Positions 48,501-59,700 of a stretch of 64,000 bases of DNA are shown piece after piece. A model generated the notes under the pieces. The model ran no database searches. It saw only the letters and a list, made by a program, of their open reading frames with translations, and had not been told where the DNA came from. Origin of the DNA: Owenia fusiformis. Lineage: Eukaryota > Annelida > Polychaeta > Sabellida > Oweniidae. The position numbers and the translations under genes were made by a program. How positions within the stretch are numbered: position 1 is the first letter of the stretch; each line of letters opens with the position of its first letter. The stretch spans positions 14,143,196 to 14,207,195 of the forward strand of contig CAIIXF020000004.1 of the NCBI GenBank assembly GCA_903813345.2. Reading direction: 5' to 3'.

Positions 48501-51500
48501 TACTTGTAAAGAATACTCATAAAACTACAGTGAAAATTTGGAGATCCATTTCAACGGCAAATTGAGGCCTGTTTATAAAATTTGTTTTCGAACGTGCTAA
48601 TATGATAGGGCATCTTTGGGGAATCTCCCCCCTGGCCAACACGGTAAAATACCGAATGGCGAAAAAAGCGAACGCATTCCGTTCGGTCTTTGCACGCGAT
48701 TGCCGTTTATGTCACGCATTTGGTATAAAATATGTGTATATATCACTCATTTGTTTCAAAAATATTCACATCTACTATATATATTTTGCAAGTGGATCCA
48801 AGAGACCAAGTGGGCAAGTCAATTATTTTGCAGGGGTGGCATGATACACAGATTTCAATTTTGTATATAGTGAATTCCCAGTGATTGATTTTCATAGTGA
48901 ACACCTCTTTAGTGAAGATCTGTGCCCAGTGACATGCCTCTACTCTATTGAACACCTGTGTATATTATAGTGAACACCGATTCCGTCCAAGCCAGTGAGT
49001 TCAGTACAGTAAAAATATCCTAATGAACACCTCTTTAGTGAAGATCTGTGCCCAGTGAAAACATGCGTCTACTCTATTGAACACCTGTGTATAGGGAACA
49101 CCAATTCCCAGTACAGTAAAACTGTCATAATGAACATCTCTTTAGTGAAATACTGTGCCCAGCGAACATATGAGTATACTCTATTGAACACCTGTGTGTA
49201 AGCGAACACCAATTCCCAGCCAGTGATTTCAGTAACTTTAAGAGGGGATTGTACCTACAGTAAAATCTGTCTAATCCAAGGGACCAGCTCAGAGCGTTCG
49301 GATTAGGAGGTGTTCACATTTTGAGGTTTTGCATTTGCAAGATTTGGGTTTTTGAAGAAATAGAAACAAATTCTCAATAAATATTACAGTTCTTTTGACT
49401 ACTTAGCTTTGGCATTAGAGTGACATGAAAATCTGATTCAAATGAATTTAGTCATCCTAGAAAGCCCCACCATGAGTGAGATCGTTCAAGTTTTTTTCAA
49501 ATATTTGATCAATTTATGGAACATGTGATATTTTATGTGTTCAGATAAGATAGGTTAATTTTCAAACATGACTACTATCAAAATTGGGAGATGTTCATAT
49601 TTCAAGTTTTTTAAACATTTGAGTCAATGGGAGAAAAAACGGGACCAAAAAATGTTCAAATTGGGAGGTGTTCGGATTAGCCAAGTGTTCAGATATACAG
49701 GTTTTACTGTACTACAATTGTTTTCAATCTTTTGGAGGAAAGTGTACATCATTCCAGAGAAATGACAGATGCACTGTATATACAGTGATCGCCTACTATT
49801 AAAAGTGCGTGATCAAAGACTCGACAAGATGCGCAAAATTCAAATATTTTGTAACGGTTACTTTTAAAAGATTTATTTGTGTTTATATTACAGGCTACTG
49901 GTGATTCAATTAGGTTTTGTAGGCACAAGAACACCCATATGCTTTGAGAAATATATATTAGTTTGACCATTTTTCGTATATGTTATTGATTTTACAATTT
50001 AAAGATATAAATGCGATACAATATGTGTTATTTTATTTAAAAAGCTTGAAAATATCAAAAACAATAGAACATTTTTACTCTCTTTAATTTTTCATACTTA
50101 GGTAGTCTTGAGTCTCTTATACAGCATATGGAATACCATCTGTAGGTAAAATGTCATTAAGGTGGTAAAGAAAAGAGAAACAAACATACCTTTCCTCCGA
50201 CATTTCGAATTTTGCGCATCTTGTCGAGTCTTTGATCACGCACTTTTAATAGTAGGCGATCACTGTACATACAGTGAGGTGACACACTGTTATGGGAACT
50301 GGTCATATCAGATGTTCCCACGCTTTTCGTCCAGAAGAGGTCATTTCCCAGGATTATAGATGAACCCTTGGCCAATCAATGATATAGTTTACATAAGAGA
50401 AGTATGACTGTATGAATTCTGGGATATTCCTGTTTTGTTGAGACAGGTGAGAATAAAATTAACCCTTTGCAAATTTGATCAATACTGCCTCCAATCATCC
50501 AATACTTGGCTCAGTTAAAATAGTTGATTTATATTTGAATTCGATAATAACATTTAAAAATTAAATGTGTAGTAGTAATACTTTAGTACCTCTTATTAAT
50601 TAATGTATAATATTACAACATACATAATGATGTAGGCAATTTGTTTCATAAAAATTTAAAAGTAAAATTCATAATTTAAATTTACCCCCTGGGAGCCCCA
50701 AAATTTTAGAAAATGCATTTTCTTGGTGATGTATTTTCTAAACTACCGACTTATTTATAAAGTCAATGGCAGGTTTTGTGATTGACAAGTTTCTCAAAGT
50801 TTGCCTTATATTTGATCATTTCTTGCAATGAATTACATCATAACTAGATATAAGCATTCCCTACATATTGCTCAATATATGTCAGTATCAAATTTTTACC
50901 ATTTTTGAGATATTTGACGTCAAAAAACAGTAAAAATAAGTTATTTTTCAACTTGCTTCAATTTGACCAAATCTTTTTTGAAAATCATCTACAAGTTGCA
51001 AGGAGTTCAAATCTGACATTAGTTTTAGGATTTGACCTTTACTTGACCTTCAGTGACCTTCGAAAGGTCAAAAAGTTGATTTTTCAAATTGATTTTTGGA
51101 TGTAAATTTTGGTCAGCTTAATCACAAATGACCTTACTGAGCTCTGAATAAGTAACATTTTCAAGGTCAAAGGTCATCAAACTAGGTCACACAACTGTGC
51201 TATCTAAGTTCCTCAACGTTTGAGACTACGAATCCAAATCAATATTTTTGTTTGAAAGTCAGGATAAACATTCCTCTGAAGGTTCCAAACTGTGTGAGCA
51301 CAGGACCGTGGGTCCTTTATTATATCAACCAATCATAATGATTCATCATTCAATAACAACCAATAAGAGCCAATGTTACATTTCAGCCAACTGCCCTGCT
51401 GTTCACATGCATGGATACAAGGCTCCAACCTTCTGTAATTACAATGTCCAACCCTGGTGACATGTTTGTTGTGAGAAATGCTGGCAATATGGTTCCTCAT

Positions 51501-54500
51501 TCTGACTTCTGCAGCTACGATCATATCACTACAGAACCAGGTATGTATGAATAGGCTAGAGAGCATGTTTGAATCGATCTGTCCTCGAGAAATAACTTTC
51601 ATAGGAATGGTTAAGGATTTAAGGCCAGGGTCATGTTGGGAAATTTTCTACATTCCTCAATTGAGTCACATGTTATTTTTCAAACAAGAATAACTCCTTC
51701 CCCACATTGTCTACATCTTCCAGGTTTGCACAAAGAGTGCACTTATGTGCCTAGAAAAGACTTGTGAGACGATTTATTTTGTAAAATGTATAAAAAATAA
51801 AAAAGGAGAAAATTCAGTAAATTTTTTTGAGTTTTTTCACTGAATTTTTTCACTGAATTTTCTTGTTTTTTATACACTTTATCAAAACATTCTTCTCACA
51901 AGTCTTTTCTAGACACATAAGTGCACTCTTTGTGAAAAACTAGAAGATATAGACAATGTGGGGAAGGAGTGATTCTTGTTTGAAAAATAACATGTGACTC
52001 AATTGAGGAAATGCAGAAAATTTCCCATCATGCACCCTGACCTTAAGCCCAAGGCTCAATGAATTGTGGATGACTTTAAGTATGAGGGTCCTGTTTGAGA
52101 CTTTAAGTAATGGTTGAAGCCTGAATTAAAACACTAACAAACAAGACAAAAGTGCATTAAATCACCAACAATTCATTGATATATGCGTTTGTAATTCTCC
52201 ATATATAAATGAACATGCATCTATTCAGTCATTCTGGAACCTATGTATTGTGTTGTAATGTGACGTCACATCTGGGAATGGCCAAAATAACAGCCTGGTT
52301 ATTTCATGGACCTCAGTCCCTAATTCTCTGTTTAATGCAACAGTTTACTGAGTAATGGATACAGTATATAAATTGTATACATTTGCATAGAAGCTAATGG
52401 TGCTTGTTAGTATGTCACCACCAGAAGTTGTGACACACTGTTATAATCTCCAACTTTTTTGTGGACAGTGTTTTTTGTGGACAGTGTTTGGTGGTTAGTG
52501 TTTGGCAATTGGTGTCTGTAACAAATGGCAGGTGGTGTCATTTGCATGTTAATGTAAAGTGGAACACCTCTAGAATTGTTTGTCAGAGTCCTAAGACCAA
52601 CTGAATGTTAAATGTTAAATGAACTTCTTTAACCTCTTGTTGACTATCAAGAGTGGTGAGTTCTCTTCACCTTAGAAATGACCTTGAAACCTAGAGTGAC
52701 GAGATAATCTGTCACCATTTTTTAAACTAAAACTGCTCTAATTTGGACAATTTTCATCCAATATCATCATTGCATCAAGTTGAGCATCACTTGTTGTATA
52801 GGTATGTAGTAAAATGTCAAAAGCTGGCGAAAATCTTCTGATTTAAAACCAAATTTAGAGCCTGGGATTCAAGAGGTTAAGTTGAACAATTCCCAAGCGG
52901 AACACTTTTTAAATTTTTTAGATGTTACCCAAAGGTGTTCCACTTAAACAGGTTTTACTGTTTATGCTATTGCTAATGTTGTGTAATATATATTTCAGGT
53001 GCATTGGAACTTGCCTGTATTCACAACCCCATCAGACACGTCATAGTTTGCGGCCACTCAGACTGTAAGGTAAATATTCCACATATTTCCATATGATAAG
53101 GTAAATATGCCACATATTTTCATATGATAAGGTAAATATACCACATATTCCCATATGATAAGGTAAATATGCCACATATTTCCATATGATAAGGTAAATA
53201 TGCAACATATTTCCATATGATAAGGTAAATATGCCACATATTCCCATATGATAAGGTAAATATGCAACATTTTTCCATATGATAAGGTAATTATGCCACA
53301 TATTTCCATATGACAATGTAAATATACCACATATTCCCATAAAATAAGGTAAATATGCCACATATTTCCATATGATAAGGTAAATATGCCACATATTCCC
53401 ATATGATAAGGTAAATATGTAACATATTCCCATATGATAAGGTAAATATGCCACATATTTCCATATGATAAGGCAAATATGCAACATATTTCCATATAAG
53501 GTAAATATACCACATATTTCCATATGATAAGGTAAATATACCACATATTTCCATATGATAAGGTAAATATGCCAAATATTTCCATATGATAAGGTAATAT
53601 GCCACATATTTCCATATGATAAGGTAAATATGCAACATATTTCCATATGATAAGGTAAATATGCCACTTATTTCCATATGATAAGGTAAATATACCACAT
53701 ATTTCCATATGATAAGGTAAATATGCCACATATTTCCATATGAGAAGGTAAATATACCACATATTCCCATATGATAAGGTAAATATGCAACATATTTCCA
53801 TATGATAAGGTAAATATGCCACATATTCCCATATGATAAGGTAAATATGCAACATTTTTCCATATGATAAGGTAATTATGCCACATATTTCCATATGACA
53901 ATGTAAATATACCACATATTCCCATAAAATAAGGTAAATATGCCACATATTTCCATATGATAAGGTAAATATGCCACATATTCCCATATGATAAGGTAAA
54001 TATGTAACATATTCCCATATGATAAGGTAAATATGCCACATATTTCCATATGATAAGGCAAATATGCAACATATTTCCATATAAGGTAAATATACCACAT
54101 ATTTCCATATGATAAGGTAAATATACCACATATTTCCATATGATAAGGTAAATATGCCAAATATTTCCATATGATAAGGTAATATGCCACATATTTCCAT
54201 ATGATAAGGTAAATATGCAACATATTTCCATATGATAAGGTAAATATGCCACTTATTTCCATATGATAAGGTAAATATACCACATATTTCCATATGATAA
54301 GGTAAATATGCCACATATTTCCATATGAGAAGGTAAATATACCACATATTCCCATATGATAAGGTAAATATGCCACATATTTCCATATGACATGGTAAAT
54401 GTGCCATATATTCCATATGATAAGGTTAATATACCACATATTTCTATATGATTATGAGTATCCAATAATTATTACAAAGTTACTATTAAGAACAGTGAAT

Positions 54501-55752
54501 GTCAAGTAAGGGCTAAGGGTTTTTAGAAACTCAGTTGCGGACTCAGAAATACATTGCTTTGTTTTATAAAAAAAATATATATACTCTCCTTGATTTTTAA
54601 ACATATGATTGAAAATTTCAAAATGCCCTAGTGCTTGAGATGCTAAAATCTAACTGATTATGTTGTATACACGCTTCTATTTTTGAATTTTTGCTTTTTC
54701 AGGCAATTAACCTCCTGTTAAACATGAGAGACAAAAAAGCTTTAGAGAACAAGGATGGTACTCCATTAGAGAACTGGGTCAAGAAACATGGTCTAAGTTC
54801 CGTTATGAAATTCGAACAGCTTGAAAATCTTGGAGACAAAGGATCTGGGCCAATCATATTTCAGGGGGCATCTCCAAAACACACATTTGAGGCTTTTATT
54901 GATCCTCAAAATGAGTACTCAATATTGGACAAGTTGTCACAGGTTAGTAGTAGAGGCATTTGTCCTTTTTATTACACCTAAGGCTAGGGGGGGGGGGGTG
55001 TCTTAATTAAGAGCTTTGTAATGAAATCAATGATGTCAGTATTGTTAGTATTTCAAAACACAAAGGTTCCAAATACTTGAAAATACTAACTTATACAGTC
55101 TTCACTTTCTCCAGGTTTACTGCCTGCAGCCACTACAGAATAACAAGGCAAAACTTTTCTTCAATAAATAGTTTTTATGTCACCACCACAATTAATGACA
55201 ATTTTATGGTCTCCAACTTTTTGTGGATGGTGTTCGATGGATTGTGTTTGGCAGTTGAAGTTCAGTGGTTGCCATCTGTAACAAATGGCAGGTAGTGACA
55301 TTTTGCATGTTAATGCCTTGTTTTAATATTTGTCTTCACTTTCTCCAGGTTTACTGCCTCTAGTCACTACAGAATAAAAAGGCGACTTTTTGTGGACGGT
55401 GTTCGACAGTTGTTATTTGGTGTTTGCCATCTGTAACAAATGGCAGGTAGTGACATTTAGCATGTTAATGCCTTGTTTTTATATTTGTCTCCACTTTCTC
55501 CAGGTGCACTGTCTTCAACAATTACAAAATATAGCCAGCCAAGATTTCCTGAAGGAAAAACTTTCGAAGAATGAGGTTCATCTACACGCTATGTGGTATG
55601 ACATGAAACTGGCAGATATGTTGATATTTAGCCGTCAACGAAAACAATTTGTGACAGTTAATGAGGACAATTATCTCCATCTTTTGGAAGATTCTATGAC
55701 CATGCCTGACCATAAAGAAATGGAGAAACCTAGTCCGGTCTGGCGTGGTTAA
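42558..55752 (+). CDS. Beta-class carbonic anhydrase (five coding exons)
   Basis: The enzyme interconverts CO2 and bicarbonate with a zinc ion. Exons: 42558-42659, 51387-51540, 52999-53069, 54703-54942 and 55504-55752, all with GT-AG borders and phases that join to one 271-residue protein. Zinc and active-site residues are present: Cys42, Asp44 and Arg46 in FTCMDTR, and His105 and Cys108 in VCGHSDCK. The neighbouring family motifs GDMFVVRNAGN (exon 2) and ALELAC (exon 3) are also clear. Length fits animal beta-CAs, which vertebrates lack. The N-terminus MPGLQKVLKGVLQYRELFK is the usual animal form; mitochondrial or cytosolic location cannot be decided. Introns of 8.7, 1.5, 1.6 and 0.56 kb are filled with repeats. 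The gene is convergent with the carotenoid oxygenase. Confidence 0.93.
42915..43720. repeat. Nested foldbacks in carbonic anhydrase intron 1
   Basis: An outer pair of arms (about 42915-43005 and 43625-43720) shares TTTTTACAAAGTTGGAGAAA and its complement. An inner pair (about 43005-43095 and 43245-43335) shares AATGTATGGGTTTAT/ATAAACCCATACAATT and a TCGATACA/TGTATCGA end. The inner palindrome sits entirely inside the outer one, consistent with one MITE inserted in another. Confidence 0.75.
44671..46756. repeat. Expanded satellite inside a GTCACCACC element (intron 1)
   Basis: It starts GTCACCACCAAAAGTGGTGAC and ends GGTGGTGACATTTTGTCATG, the same ends as the short dispersed copies at 52413, 55179 and 62125. 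Between them lie about a dozen units of 110-160 bp built from AACTTGCTTCAAATTGACTA, CAAAATCATCTACATGTTCT, TCAAATCTGACTTTAGATTT and CCTTCAATGACCTTCTCAAG. Internal duplications of ATTTGACTTTAG words vary unit length. A related single unit occurs at about 50945-51080. Non-coding. Confidence 0.9.
46958..47002 (+). pseudogene. Decayed copy of carbonic anhydrase exon 4 start
   Basis: Together with the preceding intron end (from about 46934), this matches the exon 4 border at 54680-54740. It has the same TTGCTTTTTCAG acceptor followed by AINLLLNLRDK, then a frame break and stop (ILE-stop at 47000-47002). The real exon reads AINLLLNMRDKKALE. It lies in intron 1, upstream of exons 2 and 3, so using it would truncate the enzyme. 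It is a partial exon duplication out of order. Confidence 0.85.
47850..48305. repeat. Dispersed repeat with GGCTCACATAGTGAGCC start
   Basis: It begins with a short perfect hairpin (GGCTCAC-ATA-GTGAGCC), followed by a CGTCCGTCC microsatellite. It ends near AACACCAAGAAAATGCATGC...GGCTCCCAGAGGG at about 48260-48303. That end reappears in reverse at about 50688-50745 (CTGGGAGCC...AAATGCATTTTCTTGGTG), so the two may belong to one family or be termini of one interrupted element. Confidence 0.55.
48880..49235. repeat. Tandem repeat, about 125 bp, three units
   Basis: Units share AACACCTCTTTAGTGAAGAT, TCTACTCTATTGAACACCTG and CCAATTCCCAG/CGATTCCGTCC. The phrase CAGTACAGTAAAA recurs at unit joins. 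Non-coding, in intron 1. Confidence 0.85.
49258..49709. mobile_element. Pogo/Tigger-like MITE
   Basis: TA flanks both ends (49256-49257 and 49710-49711). The ends are CAGTAAAATCTGTCTAATCC and the complement of GGATTAG...GGTTTTACTG. The subterminal GTTCGGATTAG words are inverted near both ends. The TA target and CAGT start fit the Tc1/mariner superfamily, pogo-like branch, which is inferred. No transposase. Confidence 0.8.
49772..50276. mobile_element. MITE with 75-bp inverted ends, 505 bp
   Basis: The terminal arms, about 49772-49846 and 50203-50276, are nearly perfect reverse complements containing CACTGTATATACAGTGATCG, GCGTGATCAAAGACTCGACA and AGATGCGCAAAATTC. The interior is AT-rich without coding capacity. 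Target duplication is uncertain (GATG and GGTG flanks). Confidence 0.85.
50685..51270. repeat. Diverged satellite unit and repeat end
   Basis: The left edge is the inverted partner of the 48260-48303 end. The middle (about 50945-51080) is one diverged unit of the 44671-46756 satellite, with AACTTGCTTCAATTTGACCA and ACCTTCAGTGACCTTC. It shows that the satellite unit existed outside the large array. It ends about 120 bases before carbonic anhydrase exon 2. Confidence 0.6.
51623..52042. mobile_element. Palindromic MITE with TTAA target duplication
   Basis: TTAA flanks both ends (51619-51622 and 52043-52046). The inverted arms start GGCCAGGGTCATG and GGTCAGGGTGCATG and run about 180 bp each, through AATTGAGTCACATGTTATTT and GTGCACTTATGTG. 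A TTAA duplication fits piggyBac or Kolobok-type transposition. It lies in carbonic anhydrase intron 2, 83 bases after exon 2. Confidence 0.85.
52413..52553. mobile_element. Short GTCACCACC-type repeat copy
   Basis: It starts GTCACCACCAGAAGTTGTGA, runs through CTCCAACTTTTTTGTGGACA and AACAAATGGCAGGTGGTG, and ends at GCATGTTAATG. It corresponds to the terminal parts of 44671-46756 without the satellite interior. In intron 2. Confidence 0.75.
52555..52963. mobile_element. Pogo-like MITE remnant carrying a nested MITE
   Basis: The right end reads GGTGTTCCACTTAAACAGG then TTTTACTG; the left has the complement AAAGTGGAACACCTC but seems to lack the outermost bases. Inside it, 52629-52880 is the second copy of the TTAACCTCTTG MITE (see 42160-42419), so the latter inserted into the former. 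Confidence 0.7.
52629..52880. mobile_element. Dispersed MITE with TTAACCTCTTG ends, copy 2
   Basis: It ends with CAAGAGGTTAA, complementary to its start. It matches 42160-42419 over its length, with moderate divergence and a few indels. Confidence 0.8.
53070..54460. repeat. 33-bp satellite with 585-bp higher-order repeat (intron 3)
   Basis: The intron immediately after exon 3 consists of about forty units of ATATGATAAGGTAAATATGC then CACATATTTCC, with variants (TACCACATATTCCC, AACATATTT). The order of variants repeats with a 585-base offset: minus-strand frames 53041-53667 and 53668-54252 share the same text, as do 53291-53863 and 53876-54439. All three minus frames are open because the unit lacks stops there; these are not genes. 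The donor GTAAAT of exon 3 merges into the first unit. Confidence 0.95.
55090..55490 (+). repeat. Duplicated exon-5 acceptor regions with GTCACCACC repeats (intron 4)
   Basis: CTTCACTTTCTCCAGGTTTACTGCCT-like text occurs at about 55100 and 55332, and CTCCACTTTCTCCAGGTGCACTG at the real acceptor (ending at 55503). Both upstream copies keep a good acceptor and some exon-like sequence (CACTACAGAATAA) before decaying. Each is followed by a GTCACCACC-family piece (55179-55320, and a partial one at 55387-55475). This shows tandem duplication of the intron-exon boundary with a repeat hitchhiking. Confidence 0.85.
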
Positions 55753-56272
55753 GTAACGTGTATATCCTCAGTTTTTATGTTATGCATTAAGCTAAAAAGG
55801 TGCAAGGTGTATTGCTTGTCTGATTGAATATTGCCACAAAGCTTTAATGAGGCTAAAAATGATGTACAGTCATGAAAAATACAAGACCGATGTAAAAAAT
55901 ATTGTACAGTTATGAAAAATACAAAACTGATATTGAGGCAAGTACATTATTTTGACACAGACCTGGGATTCAGAATTTCCGGAAGTCTGTGAAATATGTT
56001 ATAATTGCAATTTGGAACACAAATTGAAAAATATACAAATGGTTGAGATATGAACTAAAAACTGGTAATATAATTTTTGATCTTGGAAGACTGTGATAAA
56101 AAATGCAGCTAAATTGGCACAAACATCAAGGAAGGATCATATATAATCATGTTACAGCCTCTTTTTGTGACTTGCAATCGGAGTAAGGCCTTCAACGGTA
56201 TGTTCTGTAACTTTTTTTGCTGAACACTATGTTACCATGTGGTGATATTGCCTTTTAAGTTATGCTATTTGA

Positions 56273-56397
56273 AATAAATATATGTAAGTTATAATTTATA
56301 TAAATATAACTGTTTTAATTAGTTCTTTTCTGAGATTGACAGCATTGGATTGCATTTTGTCTTCTAAAATACTTTAAATTTAAAAATCCATAATAAA
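56273..56397 (+). terminator. Candidate poly(A) signals of the carbonic anhydrase gene
   Basis: AATAAA occurs at 56273-56278 and 56392-56397, about 520-645 bases after the stop codon and before the convergent gene. Confidence 0.45.
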
Positions 56398-56429
56398 GAA
56401 TTAGTCCGTACATTTTGTGGTAAGAAGCA

Positions 56430-56435
56430 TTTATT
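56430..56435 (-). terminator. Candidate poly(A) signal of the carotenoid oxygenase gene
   Basis: TTTATT on the plus strand (AATAAA on minus) lies about 300 bases past the minus-strand stop codon. It is 33 bases from the carbonic anhydrase signal, so the two 3' ends nearly meet or overlap. Confidence 0.4.
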
Positions 56436-56733
56436 AATCCTTTTATGAACTAACGTTTTAAACATTCTTTTAAGAGCATTTACTTAGAATAATTGCAATG
56501 TCATATACTTCATTTACGTCTTCCTAAACTACATTGCGTGTTGTTTTCATCATCGTATTTTTAAAGCATTTTCGTTTAAACTTCAGACCACTTCTATAAA
56601 CATACGTTGGTTAACAAAATGATTATTTGAAGATTATTTACGTTTTCGTGCATCAGCATGACTGCATCATTCGCACTGAAGGACGCCATGAGTAAGTCCA
56701 ACCAGAGTTATAAATATTACTGGAATATGTAGT

Positions 56734-59700
56734 CTAAAGCCATATTGCAATAACAGCAATAAGCGTCGCTAAAACGAACGACTGTGTTATGCGTGTGACG
56801 CCATTTCCTGGTTTCACTGTGGTCGGGACTGTTGTTGACATTCTAGGCATAATGGATGGCTCAGCGTAGAATCTATTGTGAATTCCAGCTGGTAAAAGAG
56901 CGGGTGCTAGGACTCTAGCAGTCTCTTTCATTGTCTTGGCGTCAATTAATGCGAAGAAAGCTGAAATCATGAAGCATATTTTGAGATGTCTAATATACAT
57001 GTATTATAGGTTGATTGCTTTTTCGCAATTTTTGCCATTTCAAGTCATGGATGTAAACAGGTTCACGTGTATGTTTAGTAAAAGTATTGCAAACAGCAAA
57101 GCAATTGGTACAAAATTCACATCTATATATAATGTCATATTCATTACATGCATGTACTGTACCTTTGATGATTTCATTATCACCAGGCTAATTCCAAAAA
57201 TCGCTTGTTATTTTGGGGAATTTTGCAACTATTAATGTGTTAAAATTATAGTTTCCGCAAAAATTCATTGATTATGCCTTGGCCCCATTTGCTCCGATTT
57301 TCACTACGGCGCCCGGCCGATTGAGTATTTTGTTAATTGAATACAATATTGAACAAAACACTCAATTGGCGCCGGCCGATAGATCGGAGCAAATGTGTCC
57401 TATGTAAGGCATTAGTCTTGCCATTTGTTAGTAATTCTAGTTAAACGTTAACTTGGTTCATATAATTATTCCAAGTAAATTTCGTATAGCTTACTTTTAT
57501 TATCAGGAATGCTGATTCCATTGAGCAAGAGAAATCCATCGTCCTCAACTGTGGCACCAGGTTTAGGAATAAAAATAGGTTCCCATGGCATGAGGCCAAA
57601 ACCAGGGTCATAACGTAACTCCTCCTTTGTGTCAACATTCAACTGAAACATTTAAAAATTCTGAAGATGCAGCTATATTCTTTGTTGAGTACTTGTTTCT
57701 TTGTGTGTCGGTGAACGGTAAAGAACACAGAGTTTCTCGTCTATTCAGACTTTTCTGGCTCTGTCTCCAATTACACGGTATTAAACAAATACTGGATGAT
57801 CAGAAGCTGGATAGGCTATGGCAGAATACCTATTCGAGAAAAAATATTGGGCGAGGCGGCAGCCGAGCCCAATATTTTTTCGAGGATAGGTATTCTGGCC
57901 ATATCCAGCTCCTGATCATCCAGTATTTGTTTTATTATGCACCTCCCAATCAAAGTTAAGTGGAGTACTTACTGGAGTACAGGCTTAAACTGTCGTTTAG
58001 TTGACATTATTTTGACATTTATTTATTTTTTCTTTCAAAACTCAGACGACTTCCGGCCAGTTTATTCGCTACACTGGACAAAAATATTTGCCCCGGGAAT
58101 TTAATTTTTATTTATTCGAGACGTTCTTGCAGAATTATATGTAACTTTTGAATGATAAGGGTAATTGTGATTGATTAAGTGCATTTTTTCTTCTGTTTTC
58201 CGCCAGTTTCAGATGTAAGCTTTAAGTAGTATTCCAGTTATTAAGAAATAAAACTCTGAAGTGGGAATGTTGCAAAAACATTGAAAAAAATATCCGACCC
58301 TTTTTCTCGAAAGGGTCAGATATTAAAAAATATCCGGCAGTTTTCAGAAAAGAGCAGAGTATTGCCAAATTACAAGCAACTAAGAACCAATCAAATTTGA
58401 GTATTTTAATGAGGTGCATAATAAAATACAATACAAATGCATCAATATGTCTGTGGTTTTATACTCGCCAAAATATGGCATTTAACTACAAGAGCAAAGG
58501 CATATCTCCAAGAGCAATTTCGTTCGTCGCGTACTTCCTAACCAATGAGGCACGATTGAACTGAGCGAAATGCAAAGGAGAATGTGTTACCTTCAGTATG
58601 GTTGAATTCTCATGTAGCACATCCATCACAATGTAAGCATATTTGTATTCCCTCCCATGGAAAGCATTATTCACGTGACTGAACTCGGCGTTGACAGGAT
58701 AATCCTTTGTCAGATGTTGCTTTGTAATACTCCAGTTGCTTGTGTCAATGACAAGTCTTGCGATATCTGTCACAAAATTTGTCTAAAAACAGTATGATAT
58801 GTTAACAGTTTATATTGGTATAGTCTAAAGTTGAGTTATTTTCTAAATTATGTTTACTTATTAGTAATTTTAGACGAGGTCATGATCATGTTTAGTACAT
58901 GCGAGTATATTCTACATGTACCCTATCCCTCAAAATGGTCTCTCGATCGAGCCTTTACATGAATAAAAAATTAGGGTCCAGAAAGGGCATTTTAAAAAGC
59001 CATGTCCATATTAACTAATACAAAATAGTAACCGCTTGAGCGTCCAGAGCGAGAATAAATCGTTAACAAAAACATTTTTCAATTTATATATCAAAATTAT
59101 ACATGACATGGCAGTCACGATATATTGACGTCAGATTACTAATCTAGTAACAGACTTACCCCATTGTAAAGATCTCGGACTTTCAAATCATAATATACTC
59201 TTTCGTCGTCGTAGATCAACATGTCGGCCATTATCTTTCCATCTTTTTCATAGGCATTCAGCTGGAACAAGGATTATGAGGCAAGATTAATGCAATTGAC
59301 CATACTAATATTTCAATAAATGTTCGCATAATATTAATATCATTTTGAGTGCAATCATTTATCGACAATACAAAATGATATTGAAAATTTTATCCAATTA
59401 TATTATCAAATTCATATTTTGATTAAACTTCATATTTGATATTTAACTTGATAAGTTACAAACAATTATTGATCTATGACAACAAACAACATCTTTAATT
59501 TTACCTGGTTTGTGACAATCATTGGATTTATCTCCATGAAAACAAAGACCTTCATTTTTAATATTTTACCTGATGAGTGACAAACATTGGGTCTATCTCC
59601 ATAGAAGCAACGACCTTCATGTTTGATTTATCGACAACGTACACTTTACTTTTAACAGCTTTCATAAAAGTCCATATTTTCTTGAATGTTGGAGTAGTCT

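Noticed and set aside
53058-54416. Long minus-strand open frames (up to 452 codons) of YHMEICGIFTLSYGN-type repeats
   Set aside because: All three minus-strand frames are open over the same 33-bp satellite. This reflects a stop-free repeat unit inside an intron, not a protein.
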